Notes: generated by a model from the sequence alone, not told the origin. A DNA stretch of 40,722 bases from CAWEFA01 sp963808135 (GCA_963808135.1 CAWEFA010000147.1:1-40722), one strand, 5' to 3'; shown: positions 10,128 through 19,430, counted from the first letter of the stretch. Translations and numbers: made by a program.

Positions 10128-11006
10128 CTAAAAAGGTTTTGCTATCATGGCATCCGAAAAAACGTTCAACAGCCAATGTGCAATTACAATGGGCCAGATT
10201 GAACGTATTGTGTATGCTGTAACACCTGCGGCAAAACCCCAAACGAGGGTTCCCCAATATTCAGGAACAGGTTTTCCCAGATGCCACGCGCAATATGAAA
10301 GCATTGAAATAAGTATTGCATACCTGTTAAAGTAAAATAAACCCTTTATTCCACCTTCCGCATTGTTAATTTCAGTATCACGTGTTCCGGCTAAACCGAA
10401 AAGGAGATAGCCCCTGAAAATAAATTCAATAACAAGAAAAAATGGCAAATAAGTTAATTCGTACAAAATAAAAGCGCCCCCGCTGGAAAAAGGTTTATAA
10501 ATTGGATATTGCAGGCGCATATCCGGGTCGCCGGTTGCCGACCAGAATGCCGGGAGACAAAGTACAATTAATATAATGAATGTCCATAAAGCCAACATCC
10601 TTCTGCCTTTTGGCGGTAATCCGAGCCCATATTCCGAAAGAGATTGCTTAAATCCGAATTTGATAATAATAATAGGTATAACAACAAGCAGTATTGCACC
10701 GCCCCAATAAGAAATCAATTCATTGTCCCATGGAATGCCGGGTATCAATTGAGGACGATGGCCAATATCAACTCCAGGCCCCCGCCATTCAGGCCAAATA
10801 TGTTTAAGCAGTTCCAGGTTGCCATGTGTTCCCCATAAAAACATTAACACAATTGCCGAAATTATTATTTGTCCCGGCCTTTCAATAAAAAATTTCCGAA
10901 TGGAAAACCAAATTAATTTAAATACGGTAATGATAGTCGGTGAGTTTAATTCCGTATCATTAATGTCATCCGTAAATTTTGCAAAAGATGAATTATTGTC
11001 GTCCAT
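10128..11006 (-). CDS. CPBP/CAAX-type intramembrane protease-like protein
   Basis: 292 residues with about seven hydrophobic segments. Motifs of the CPBP family are visible: IEFIFRGYLLFG (second Glu and Arg of the EExxxR motif), YCAWHLGKP (His of motif 2) and IAHWLLNVFSD (His and Asn of motif 3). The first Glu of the usual EE pair is Ile. The family includes Rce1-type glutamic endopeptidases and bacteriocin-immunity proteins. It is the first gene of the operon with the metallophosphoesterase and DUF362 genes, with only 4 bases to the next start. Confidence 0.8.
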   Translation of the reverse strand: MDDNNSSFAKFTDDINDTELNSPTIITVFKLIWFSIRKFFIERPGQIIISAIVLMFLWGTHGNLELLKHIWPEWRGPGVDIGHRPQLIPGIPWDNELISYWGGAILLVVIPIIIIKFGFKQSLSEYGLGLPPKGRRMLALWTFIILIVLCLPAFWSATGDPDMRLQYPIYKPFSSGGAFILYELTYLPFFLVIEFIFRGYLLFGLAGTRDTEINNAEGGIKGLFYFNRYAILISMLSYCAWHLGKPVPEYWGTLVWGFAAGVTAYTIRSIWPIVIAHWLLNVFSDAMIAKPF

Positions 11007-11316
11007 AATAATTATATGATAATTGATTTTTTATAAAATGAATAAGTAGAATAACTTAAAAATGTCATAATTTGGGGTTATGAAAATATAAGTAAACCAA
11101 ATGTAAAAAAATCAATTGAATAAATCAAATTTTGCAAATAATCAAAACCGAATATTTTAAGAAATTTTTTTTCTCATGCTGAAATTAAAATCTCTTTTTA
11201 AAGAGTTTTATTTCACTTATTTTTGCTATTCTATTTGTAATTGCTACTTTTAAACGGTTTATCACAGACGGTTCATTATTAAAATATTTGGTAATATCTT
11301 TCAAACATTATCGGAA
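11007..11316. other. divergent promoter region, no gene
   Basis: 310 AT-rich bases between the minus-strand CPBP operon and the plus-strand DUF6452-like gene. It must hold two divergent promoters, but I cannot place them confidently. A small near-palindrome (ctctttttaaagag, 11192-11205) followed by T-rich sequence is present; no gene on either side explains it as a terminator. Confidence 0.4.
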
Positions 11317-11808
11317 ATGAATATTAATAAAAATTTAAATTATAAACTTATTGCTTTAATATTATTGGGTTTTGTAATTTATGCCTGTAATGAAACATGC
11401 GACTCATTATTGGATGAAAACAGGAAAATTAAAATTGCTTTTAAAAAAATATCAAAAAAAACTTTAATCGACACAACTATTGCAAATATATCGGTTACTA
11501 ATCTTCCTGATACCTTTTTTTATAATGGGGTGCAAACCTCTTCATTAATTTTACCGCTTGCACAAAATACCGATTCATCGACATTTATTTTAACCGTTGA
11601 TTCATTAAAATCAAAATCAAGAGTTAATGACACGCTTACTTTTTTTTATAATAAAAAGCTTGTAACGGTATCTTCGGCATGTGGCTTTAATACAACGTTC
11701 ACATTAACTAAGGCCAAAGTAACGCATTACAAAATTGACTCAATTATGCAAGTTCAAACTGCTGTTAATTCCGATGTTACCAATAATTATAATTTGGTTT
11801 TCAAATAG
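11317..11808 (+). CDS. DUF6452-like lipoprotein
   Basis: 163 residues. The N-terminal hydrophobic segment ends VIYAC, so Cys24 is the probable lipidated residue. The mature part is beta-rich, with an NDTLTFFYNKKLVTVSSACGF segment near residues 105-125 that resembles the DUF6452 family of Bacteroidetes. It is followed 81 bases later by a DUF6048-like gene, and the two are commonly neighbours in this phylum. Function is unknown; an envelope location is likely. Confidence 0.7.
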   Translation: MNINKNLNYKLIALILLGFVIYACNETCDSLLDENRKIKIAFKKISKKTLIDTTIANISVTNLPDTFFYNGVQTSSLILPLAQNTDSSTFILTVDSLKSKSRVNDTLTFFYNKKLVTVSSACGFNTTFTLTKAKVTHYKIDSIMQVQTAVNSDVTNNYNLVFK

Positions 11809-11889
11809 CTCAGGAAATATATAATTTAAAAATTTTGAATTCATTGAGATATAAAATGTGTTCTAATAAATAATTTTAAGAGGATATAA

Positions 11890-12555
11890 ATGAACAGGAT
11901 TTTAATTTTAAATATCTGCATTTTTCTAATCTTATCATTAAACCTTACAGGCCAGGAAAAAAATCCGCAAAAACCCGGATTAAGCCTGGGTTTTGATGTC
12001 TACGGTTTAGTTAACAAGATATTTGAACCATCGGTTACCGAAAATGAATTATCTCTTACAGCAGGTGGGTTTAAACGTTTTTATTTTATAACAGAGGCTG
12101 GAGTTTTAAACATGTCCGATAAAACTGATTATTTTCATTATTACTCCAACGGTCAATTTGCAAGGTTCGGTTTCGATTATAATTTTTATAAAAGGAAATA
12201 TGTCGGGGAAAATAGCATAATATTTATTGGTTTTAGATATGGAATAGCATCGCTTAATCATAATGCAAATGATATAAATATTGATGATGCTGTTTGGGGA
12301 AACTATCATTATCCAAAAGATGTGCCAAGCACAAAAGTTAATGCGCAATGGATTGAAATAACTGGCGGCATGAGGATTGAGGTATTTAAAAATTTTTCAA
12401 TGGGGTGGTCAATCCGTTTGCGTAAATTAAATAGTTTAACCACCAAGAAAGGGATGGAAGATATTAAACCGTTTATAATTCCAGGTTTTGGCGATGGAAA
12501 TTCATCTACTGCTTTCGGCTTCAATTATTCACTTTTTTATACAATACCTTTATAA
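11890..12555 (+). CDS. DUF6048-like outer-membrane protein
   Basis: 221 residues with a signal peptide (about residues 1-21, cut after LTGQ). The mature sequence alternates aromatic and polar residues as in a small beta-barrel: RFGFDYNFYKRKY, FIGFRYGIASLNH, WIEITGGMRIEV, MGWSIRLRKL and a C-terminal FNYSLFYTIPL. This fits the DUF6048 family. It is probably co-transcribed with the DUF6452-like lipoprotein just upstream, and the pair may form an envelope complex, which is inference. Confidence 0.7.
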   Translation: MNRILILNICIFLILSLNLTGQEKNPQKPGLSLGFDVYGLVNKIFEPSVTENELSLTAGGFKRFYFITEAGVLNMSDKTDYFHYYSNGQFARFGFDYNFYKRKYVGENSIIFIGFRYGIASLNHNANDINIDDAVWGNYHYPKDVPSTKVNAQWIEITGGMRIEVFKNFSMGWSIRLRKLNSLTTKKGMEDIKPFIIPGFGDGNSSTAFGFNYSLFYTIPL

Positions 12556-12751
12556 ATAAATTTTCCCCGATTATTCCTGAAAAATTAAAACCTGTAAATA
12601 ATTCTCGTTTAAATGATCAAATTTATACGTTGTTTTCAAATTAAATACCTGGATTTAAAATAAATTATCCCAAGAAAACCAATGCTCCCATAAAGTTATT
12701 GCTTTAAAAATCATTATCCGGCAGCAAACATGAAAATATTGAATTTGTTTA

Positions 12752-12759
12752 TATATTTG
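12752..12759 (+). promoter_or_regulatory. possible Bacteroidetes -7 box (TATATTTG) for citrate synthase
   Basis: TATATTTG fits the Bacteroidetes TAnnTTTG -7 consensus, 93 bases before the citrate synthase start in an otherwise empty 296-base gap. No well-spaced -33 TTTG is seen. In AT-rich DNA such a match can arise by chance. Confidence 0.3.
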
Positions 12760-12851
12760 TGTTCTTTGCAATAAGATATTATAAATGATTATAAACGCTG
12801 AGTTCATGTAATATTATCCAAATACAAATAATATAATAAAATAATATAAAG

Positions 12852-14225
12852 TTGAGATCAAATAAAAGTTCAAACAGTGATGTTATCAAACGGTTATCGG
12901 AACGCGTTAAAAAAGCATCGTACATTAACCCCCAGTTATTTGAAAAATATAGTGTTAAGCGAGGCTTGCGAAACGCTGATCATTCCGGGGTTCTGGTGGG
13001 CTTAACGAATATCGGGGATGTTGTCGGTTATAAAATAATTGATGATAAGCTCGTACCTTCCGATGGGCAGCTTATTTATCGCGGCATTAACGTTGAAGAT
13101 ATTGTTAAAGGCACTCAATTACAGAACAGGCATGGGTTTGATGAAGTGGTATATCTATTGCTTTCAGGGCAGTTGCCAAATAAACGGGAACTTGAAGAGT
13201 TTATGATTTACATGGGTTCTTTGCGCGACCTTCCGGATGATTTTACCAAAAATATGATCCTTACGCTTAAAGGGCAGGATATTATGAATATGACGGCAAG
13301 GTCGGTTCTTGGTCTTTATATTCTTGATACCAAAGCAGAGGATACTTCAAATGACAACCTGGTTGAACAATCGCTAAACCTGATAGCCAAATTTCCAACA
13401 ATTATTGCTTATTCATATCATGCAATGCGCCATGCTTATCAGCGTAAAACACTTTCAATACGGCACCCTGAACCGAAATTAAGCACAGCTGAAAATTTTC
13501 TGTTGATGCTTAAGGGCGAAGGCAAATACACAAAGCTGGAAGCCGACATACTCGACCTTGCACTTATGTTGCATGCTGAACATGGCGGTGGCAATAATTC
13601 AACATTTACAATACGTGTTACCAGTTCTTCCGGAACCGATACATATTCTGCCGTAGCTTCGGCAATAGCATCGCTGAAAGGCCCATTGCACGGCGGCGCA
13701 AACCATGAAGTCCTCGGCATGATGGAGAATATTAAGCAAAACATTAAACATTGGGACAATGAGCGCGAAGTACGGAATTATTTGCTTAAAATATTAAACA
13801 AACAAGCCTTTGACCGTTCCGGGAAAATATATGGAATTGGTCATGCCGTTTATACTATCTCCGATCCCCGCGCTATTCTATTAAAAAATGAAGCTCGTAA
13901 ATTGGCATCTGAAAAAGGCCGGCTTGAAGAATTTGAATTATATACTTTAATTGAAAAATTAGCCCCGGTTATATTTAGTGAATACAAGGGAGACAAAGTA
14001 GCTAAAAGGGTTTGCGCAAATGTCGATTTCTTTTCGGGGTTCGTTTATAGCTGCATTGGTATTAAAGAACAAATTTATACTCCGTTGTTTGCAATGTCGC
14101 GTATTGCCGGCTGGTGCGCGCACAGGCTCGAAGAACTTAATTTCAGTGCCAGGCGCATTATTCGTCCGGCTTATAAAAATGTATTTAGCGAACAACCTTA
14201 TATTAACCTGCCTGATAGAAAATAA
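12852..14225 (+). CDS. gltA: citrate synthase (or 2-methylcitrate synthase)
   Basis: 457 residues, starting at TTG. No in-frame ATG precedes it, and the sequence upstream is noncoding. The catalytic triad aligns as His244 (LHAEHGGGN), His280 (GPLHGGANHE) and Asp392 (NVDFFSG). It condenses acetyl-CoA (or propionyl-CoA) with oxaloacetate in the cytoplasm at the entry to the TCA cycle. The N-terminal extension of about 45 residues and the GGGNNSTF variant of the first His motif are typical of the long citrate synthases of Bacteroidetes and Clostridia. The substrate choice between acetyl- and propionyl-CoA is not certain from sequence. It is monocistronic, facing the minus-strand rsmG operon. Confidence 0.9.
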   Translation: MRSNKSSNSDVIKRLSERVKKASYINPQLFEKYSVKRGLRNADHSGVLVGLTNIGDVVGYKIIDDKLVPSDGQLIYRGINVEDIVKGTQLQNRHGFDEVVYLLLSGQLPNKRELEEFMIYMGSLRDLPDDFTKNMILTLKGQDIMNMTARSVLGLYILDTKAEDTSNDNLVEQSLNLIAKFPTIIAYSYHAMRHAYQRKTLSIRHPEPKLSTAENFLLMLKGEGKYTKLEADILDLALMLHAEHGGGNNSTFTIRVTSSSGTDTYSAVASAIASLKGPLHGGANHEVLGMMENIKQNIKHWDNEREVRNYLLKILNKQAFDRSGKIYGIGHAVYTISDPRAILLKNEARKLASEKGRLEEFELYTLIEKLAPVIFSEYKGDKVAKRVCANVDFFSGFVYSCIGIKEQIYTPLFAMSRIAGWCAHRLEELNFSARRIIRPAYKNVFSEQPYINLPDRK

Positions 14226-14247
14226 TTATATTTAATTTCTTCAATTA

Positions 14248-14873
14248 TCAGGTTACGGGTAAATAAATAATTTTTTTTGACTTGAAAAATTCTTCACTGA
14301 AAATATCAGAAATATTGTATATGGTAATTCTCGAGAGGAATGGCTTAACTTCATTTTCAAAATCTCCTCCTTTAAGATAAATAATTCCATTTGGAAAACT
14401 ATTAATACCTGACGATTTAATTTGGCCGGAAACTAAATCTACAAATTTTGTAAATTCTGTTATTGCACGGCCTAAAACAAAATCGTGTTTATTTTCATAC
14501 TGTTCTATGCGGGTTTGCACTGTGTTTACATTTTGTAATCCAAGCGCTTTTACAACTTCATTTACAACTGATATTTTTTTTCCCTACAGAATCTAGTAGC
14601 GTAAATTTAACATTGGGAAAGAAAATAGCCAGGGGTATTCCGGGAAAGCCACCGCCGGTTCCGACATCCAGTACATTTGTTTCCGGTTTAAAATTAAAAT
14701 ATTTTGTAATTGAAAGTGAATGTAAAATATGCCGTTCGTAAAGATGGTCGATATTCTTTTCTGGAAATAACATTTATACGTTTGTTCCAGAATTTATAAA
14801 TAGCGTCAAGTTGTATTAGCTGATTTTGTTGTTGTTGAGTAAGATTATTGAAATACCGCAAATCAATGTTCAT
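14248..14873 (-). CDS. rsmG: 16S rRNA (guanine527-N7)-methyltransferase, two frameshifts
   Basis: Read as one gene of 207 residues, the usual RsmG length, if two extra bases are removed. The start ATG at 14873 gives MNIDLRYFNN and a QLDAIYKFWNKRINVISRK helix. One extra base near 14756 shifts into NIDHLYERHILHS and the SAM-binding motif NVLDVGTGGGFPGIPLAI. A run of eight T (14574-14581; seven expected) shifts into ISVVNEVVKALGLQNV, then VLGRAITEF. The total length is a multiple of three plus two. RsmG methylates G527 of 16S rRNA with S-adenosylmethionine. It lies 12 bases after the sigma factor gene. The homopolymer break suggests sequencing error, though loss of RsmG is also a known low-level streptomycin-resistance route. 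Confidence 0.8.
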
Positions 14874-14885
14874 GGTAAATGCGGG

Positions 14886-15488
14886 TTAATACTTATTCCC
14901 CGAACTTTTCAGGATATAGAGCAAAAGTTCCCTTGCCCTGAATAATTGTGCTTTTACGGTTCCAATAGGAAGTTCGAGCTTTTCAGCTATTTCATCGTAT
15001 GAAAGTTCCTCAAAATACCGCATTTCAATTAATTTTCTATAGCGGGGCTTGAGTTTCGAAACAACATCGTGCATCAATTTAATTTTTTGCTGGTTGATCA
15101 TCGATTCCTCAGGGTCTAAATCATCGGCCTGGATATGGATTGGAACCTCATCAGGGTCTTCAAAAGATTGGTCGATTGAAACTTTAACACCACCCCTGCG
15201 TTTTCTTATAAAATCAATGCAATTGTTTGTTGCAATTTTGAAAAGCCATGTGCTAAAGGCATAATTGGGCGTGTATTGGTGAATATTTTTAAATGCTTTA
15301 CCGAATGCTTCTATTGTAAGGTCTTCTGCGTCATCGGTATTATTTACCATTTTTAACAGCATGAAATAAATTGAGTCCCTATATCTGTGGAGAAGTGAAG
15401 CAAATGCTTTTTGTTCACCTGCCATAGCTCTTTTAACCAGGTTAATATCAAAAAGAGCTTTTTCTGAAAGATTATTGCTTATCTCCAT
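14886..15488 (-). CDS. ECF-type RNA polymerase sigma factor
   Basis: 200 residues. Region 2 is seen at about residues 25-95 (FASLLHRYRDSIYFMLLKMV, DAEDLTIEAFGKAF, FSTWLFKIATNNCIDFIRKRR) and region 4 at about 140-190 (LKPRYRKLIEMRYFEELSYDEIAEKL, LPIGTVKAQLFRARELL). An acidic linker of about 30 residues separates them. No anti-sigma gene is adjacent. Its start overlaps the end of the glycosyltransferase gene by 10 bases, so it is translationally coupled. The same glycosyltransferase-sigma neighbourhood is common in Bacteroidales. Confidence 0.9.
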   Translation of the reverse strand: MEISNNLSEKALFDINLVKRAMAGEQKAFASLLHRYRDSIYFMLLKMVNNTDDAEDLTIEAFGKAFKNIHQYTPNYAFSTWLFKIATNNCIDFIRKRRGGVKVSIDQSFEDPDEVPIHIQADDLDPEESMINQQKIKLMHDVVSKLKPRYRKLIEMRYFEELSYDEIAEKLELPIGTVKAQLFRARELLLYILKSSGNKY

Positions 15489-16603
15489 TGCCTTCTCGGA
15501 CTGATTATGTTAGACAAATATATTCCCATATTTATTATCGGGAGTACCAGATCGAATATAGGCGAAATTAAAAATAAATTTCTTTCCTTCAAACGATGAA
15601 ATGTATATTTAAAAACAGTTAACTGAAATAGCAAACGTGCAAAAAGCACTAAAGTAGCGGCTGGCCAATACTTATGAAGATATAAAGACCATGCAAAAAA
15701 TATATAAAAAGCCATTCTGCTTGTTATTTCTAAAGCGAGTAAGAACTTATCTTTGTTTTTATAACAAGAAAAGGTTGAAAAATGTCTTTGCTTTTGATCA
15801 ACCCAATCCGAAAAACTCTTTTTTGCTTCTGACCGGGTATGGGCTTTGAAAGATGGCTCAATTGTAACATTTTTATTGTTTGAAACTTCATTTATAAATA
15901 GGTCGTCATCACCGGAAGCGAGATTTATGTGCGAGGCAAAACCTTTATTTGCAAAAAACAGCGTTTTACGATAGGCAAGGTTTCGGCCTACACCCATGTA
16001 TGGCCGGCCTATTAAAGCAAATGAAAAATATTGCAATGCTATAATTGCAGTATCAAACCTTATTAACATATTCAGCAGGTTTTTTTTACTTTTATAACCG
16101 CCATATCCGAGAACAATGGATTTATCGGATGAGAAGTTTTTTGCCATTGTTGCTAGCCATTCCTTGCTTTCAGGATAGCAATCGGCATCGGTCAATAACA
16201 CCCATTCGTTTTTTGCAGATTTTATGCCTACTGTAAGCGCAAGTTTTTTGCCGTGTGTAAATTTTTCATCCTGCCTGATATAAGTTGTCCGCAACCTCGG
16301 GTATATATTCATTAACCGTTTCAGGACATCTTCCGTTTCATCTTCTGAACAATCATTAACTACAACAACTTCAAACTCGGAATATTCCTGTTCCAGCACC
16401 AACGGAAGATATTTTTCAAGGTTTTGGGCTTCGTTCCTGGCACAAATTATTATTGATACAGGATCTGAAGCATTTGGCTTTTCAATAGGCTTATAAAAAA
16501 CAAAACGCATAAAAATTAATAAATAATAAATCATCTGGATTAATGCTGCTATCGAAAACAGTGCCAGGATAATTATTTCAATGTGGTTATTCATCATTTT
16601 CAA
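15479..16603 (-). CDS. membrane-bound family 2 glycosyltransferase
   Basis: 374 residues. An N-terminal helix (about 8-32) is followed by a GT-A domain with SIIICARNEAQNLEKYL, VVVVNDCSEDETEDVL, the LLTDADCYP metal-binding motif and a late QKQRH motif (the family's Q/RxxRW region). Three C-terminal hydrophobic segments follow (about 285-365). It probably transfers a sugar from a nucleotide or lipid-linked donor in envelope polysaccharide or glycolipid synthesis; the acceptor is unknown. It is the first gene of the operon with the sigma factor and rsmG. Confidence 0.85.
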   Translation of the reverse strand: MKMMNNHIEIIILALFSIAALIQMIYYLLIFMRFVFYKPIEKPNASDPVSIIICARNEAQNLEKYLPLVLEQEYSEFEVVVVNDCSEDETEDVLKRLMNIYPRLRTTYIRQDEKFTHGKKLALTVGIKSAKNEWVLLTDADCYPESKEWLATMAKNFSSDKSIVLGYGGYKSKKNLLNMLIRFDTAIIALQYFSFALIGRPYMGVGRNLAYRKTLFFANKGFASHINLASGDDDLFINEVSNNKNVTIEPSFKAHTRSEAKKSFSDWVDQKQRHFSTFSCYKNKDKFLLALEITSRMAFYIFFAWSLYLHKYWPAATLVLFARLLFQLTVFKYTFHRLKERNLFLISPIFDLVLPIINMGIYLSNIISPRRQWR

Positions 16604-16698
16604 TTCTGTTTACAAGGGGTACAATGTTATTAAAGTTTTTATTTGAAAGCAAGAAGTGCACAGTTCAAGTAATAAACTTTTTGTTCACATTAAATATT

Positions 16699-16706
16699 TA
16701 TATTTG
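16699..16706 (+). promoter_or_regulatory. possible Bacteroidetes -7 box (TATATTTG) for tgt
   Basis: TATATTTG matches TAnnTTTG, 69 bases before the tgt start, in the divergent gap between the glycosyltransferase operon and tgt. A TTTG at 16680-16683 lies 15 bases upstream, closer than the usual -33 spacing, so the match is only suggestive. Confidence 0.35.
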
Positions 16707-16774
16707 TTGCATGCTCTGAAAATGACTGTTGATTGCATGTTAATTAGGGCATTTAATAAAAGCGATATTACTAA

Positions 16775-17905
16775 ATGAAATTCGTACTTCAAAATACCGA
16801 TTTGTATTCAAAGGCCCGCGCGGGATTGATTGAAACCGGCCATGGCACAATAGAAACGCCGGTTTTTATGCCGGTTGGGACTGCAGGCTCAGTTAAAGCC
16901 ATTCATCAAAGGGAATTGTTAAACGATATTAAAGCTCAAATTATTCTTGGCAATACGTATCATCTTTACCTAAGGCCTGGTTTGGATATAATTAAATCTT
17001 GCGGCGGCCTTCACTCATTTATTAACTGGCCAAAACCTATCTTGACCGATAGTGGCGGATACCAGATTTTTTCCCTCGCAAACAACCGGAAACTAAAAGA
17101 AGAAGGAGCCGTTTTCAACTCTCATATCGATGGCTCAAAGCATATTTTTACGCCTGAAAATGTAGTTGACATCCAGCGTGCAATTGGCGCTGATATAATT
17201 ATGGCTTTTGACGAGTGTACGCCATATCCGTGCGACTATAAATATGCAAAAAAATCGACCGAACTTACACAACGATGGCTTGATAGAGGCATTTCGCATT
17301 TTCTTAAAACTTGTCCTTTATATAATTTTGAACAGGAATTTATTCCAATCGTTCAGGGAAGTGTTTATAGCGATTTAAGAAAATATTCCGCTGAAAATGC
17401 CGCTTCTTATTCTGTGGAAGGCATTGCTATTGGCGGCTTATCTGTTGGGGAACCGGCTGAATTGATGTATGAAATGATTGATATAGTTAACGCCATACTT
17501 CCTGTCGAAAAAACCCGTTATTTAATGGGCGTTGGCACACCGGCAAATATTCTTGAGGCAATTGGCCTGGGAATAGATATGTTCGATTGTGTTATGCCAA
17601 CACGCAATGGGCGCAACGGAATGTTGTTTACCCGCAACGGAATTATGAATATGCGTAATGAAAAATGGAAAAACGATTTTTCACCGCTTGAAAATGAAAG
17701 CGATTGTTTTGTTGACAATTCTTACTCTAAAGCTTATTTAAGGCATTTGCTTATTTCAAAAGAAATTCTCGGGGCGCAGGTTGCAAGTATCCATAATTTG
17801 CATTTTTATCATTGGCTTGTTTCCGAAGCCCGAAAACAAATAATAAATAATACATTTGCAAACTGGAAAAATAAAATGGTTAAGAACTTGTTAAGAAGGC
17901 TTTAA
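16775..17905 (+). CDS. tgt: tRNA-guanine transglycosylase (queuine tRNA-ribosyltransferase)
   Basis: 376 residues, full length. It swaps G34 for preQ1 in GUN-anticodon tRNAs. Seen: TDSGGYQIFS with the general-base Asp92, VQGSVYSDLR, GGLSVGEP, and MFDCVMPTRNGRNG with the nucleophile Asp271. The C-terminal zinc site of E. coli Tgt (CxCxxC plus His) reads Ser309-Asp-Cys311-Phe-Val-Asp314 with His340, so two Cys ligands are replaced. The LptF/G-like gene follows 58 bases later on the same strand, a usual Bacteroidales pairing. Confidence 0.95.
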   Translation: MKFVLQNTDLYSKARAGLIETGHGTIETPVFMPVGTAGSVKAIHQRELLNDIKAQIILGNTYHLYLRPGLDIIKSCGGLHSFINWPKPILTDSGGYQIFSLANNRKLKEEGAVFNSHIDGSKHIFTPENVVDIQRAIGADIIMAFDECTPYPCDYKYAKKSTELTQRWLDRGISHFLKTCPLYNFEQEFIPIVQGSVYSDLRKYSAENAASYSVEGIAIGGLSVGEPAELMYEMIDIVNAILPVEKTRYLMGVGTPANILEAIGLGIDMFDCVMPTRNGRNGMLFTRNGIMNMRNEKWKNDFSPLENESDCFVDNSYSKAYLRHLLISKEILGAQVASIHNLHFYHWLVSEARKQIINNTFANWKNKMVKNLLRRL

Positions 17906-17963
17906 CCTGCAAGGTTTCAGATAAACACAACAGTAAATAAAATATTTCGTATTTAATCTCAAT

Positions 17964-19430
17964 ATGAAATTAAAAGTATTAAAAGCAGCAGTGAAAAGGA
18001 TTTTGTGGTTTAAATTTATTTCTGTAGCTAAACAATCGGGATTGAAAAAGTTAAGCCTAAAATTTGCCTACAATCTAATAAAACAAGGATATTCTTACGT
18101 TAAGAAAATAATTACGCATATAAAACTTAAAAACATTGGTAAAATTTTTATCAGCTATTTTTCCATGGTGAAAATTTTTACTTTCAAAACTATCTGCCTT
18201 TTGAAAAGCTTTAGAATAAGTGATCTTAAAATTTTTGTAAAAAATATAAATCTCAAACAAATAGGCAATGGTTTTTTAAATGGTTTTATTAATCTCAAGA
18301 AGTTACCTTCTAAAATAAAAATTGGGCTAAAAAACTCAAAGAACCTCAAATTAAAAATTATCGACCGCTATATTATAGGCAAATTTTTAGGAACTTACTT
18401 TTTTGCAATATTGCTTATAATTGTTATAGCGGTTGTCTTTGATTTTTCGGAGAAACTGGATGATTTTATTGAATCGAACGCACCTGTTAAAGCAATCATT
18501 TTTAATTATTACTGCTGCTTTATTCCATATTTTGCTTTACTATACAGCCATCTCTTCACTTTTATAGCAGTTATTTTCTTCACATCCAAAATGGCTTACA
18601 GAACTGAGATTATTGCAATCCTTAGTAGCGGGATTAGTTATAAGCGTATCATATGGCCTTACTTTGTTTCAGCAATTATTATTGCAGTTTTTACATACCT
18701 TCTTACAAATTTTGTAGTGCCTAATGTAAATAAAGTCAGGCTTGAATTTGAAGAGACTTATATTCACAGATCACTCGTAAATATTAAAAACAATAACATA
18801 CATAAACAACTAAAACCCGGCGTTTATGTTTATATGCAAACGTACAGTAACATTTCGAACACAGGCAACAAGTTCTCAATTGAAAAATATGAAAATAATA
18901 AACTGGTTTCAAAATTAACCGGGGAATACATGATGTGGGATTCAACCAAACGAAAGTGGAATATCAGGGAATATTATATAAGAAATATAACCGGTTTGAA
19001 AGAAAAAATCGTTCAAGGTTCATCTATCGACACTGCATTAAGCATGCGCCCGGATGATTTCAGAAGACGCTCCAATATTGTTGAATCGATGGATGTTTTT
19101 GAATTGAACAAATTTATTAAAGAACAAAAATTACAGGGGGCTGAAAATATCGAATCCTATCTGATAGAAAAATACAAAAGGGTCTCCACGCCATTCTCAA
19201 CTTTTATTTTAACTATTATCGGGCTTTGCATTTCTTCGCGTAAAAACAGGGGAGGAACCGGATTGCACATAGGTATTGGAATTACATTTTGCTTTTCATA
19301 TATAGTATTTATGCAATTTTCATCGCAGTTTGCAATTAACGGTACCTTTAATCCTTTAATGGCAGTTTGGCTGCCAAATATAATTTATGCCTTCATAGCA
19401 TATTATCTTTATAAGATTGCCCCGAAATAA
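17964..19430 (+). CDS. LptF/LptG family permease with a long basic N-terminal extension
   Basis: 488 residues against about 360 in the family. The conserved start (KIIDRYIIGKFLGTYFF) lies only at residue 131. The canonical YjgP/YjgQ part follows: three N-terminal helices, a periplasmic beta-jellyroll-like domain (about 255-400) and three C-terminal helices. LptF and LptG with LptB extract lipopolysaccharide from the inner membrane. The first 130 residues are Lys- and aromatic-rich with a loose repeated motif (LKNIGKIFISYF, LKQIGNGFLNGF). No in-frame Met lies between residue 68 and the canonical start, so the extension cannot be removed by choosing a nearby later ATG. It is probably co-transcribed with tgt. 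Confidence 0.85.
   Translation: MKLKVLKAAVKRILWFKFISVAKQSGLKKLSLKFAYNLIKQGYSYVKKIITHIKLKNIGKIFISYFSMVKIFTFKTICLLKSFRISDLKIFVKNINLKQIGNGFLNGFINLKKLPSKIKIGLKNSKNLKLKIIDRYIIGKFLGTYFFAILLIIVIAVVFDFSEKLDDFIESNAPVKAIIFNYYCCFIPYFALLYSHLFTFIAVIFFTSKMAYRTEIIAILSSGISYKRIIWPYFVSAIIIAVFTYLLTNFVVPNVNKVRLEFEETYIHRSLVNIKNNNIHKQLKPGVYVYMQTYSNISNTGNKFSIEKYENNKLVSKLTGEYMMWDSTKRKWNIREYYIRNITGLKEKIVQGSSIDTALSMRPDDFRRRSNIVESMDVFELNKFIKEQKLQGAENIESYLIEKYKRVSTPFSTFILTIIGLCISSRKNRGGTGLHIGIGITFCFSYIVFMQFSSQFAINGTFNPLMAVWLPNIIYAFIAYYLYKIAPK

Noticed and set aside
11192..11205. Terminator
   Set aside because: The stem is AT-only in its centre, and no gene upstream in that orientation needs it.
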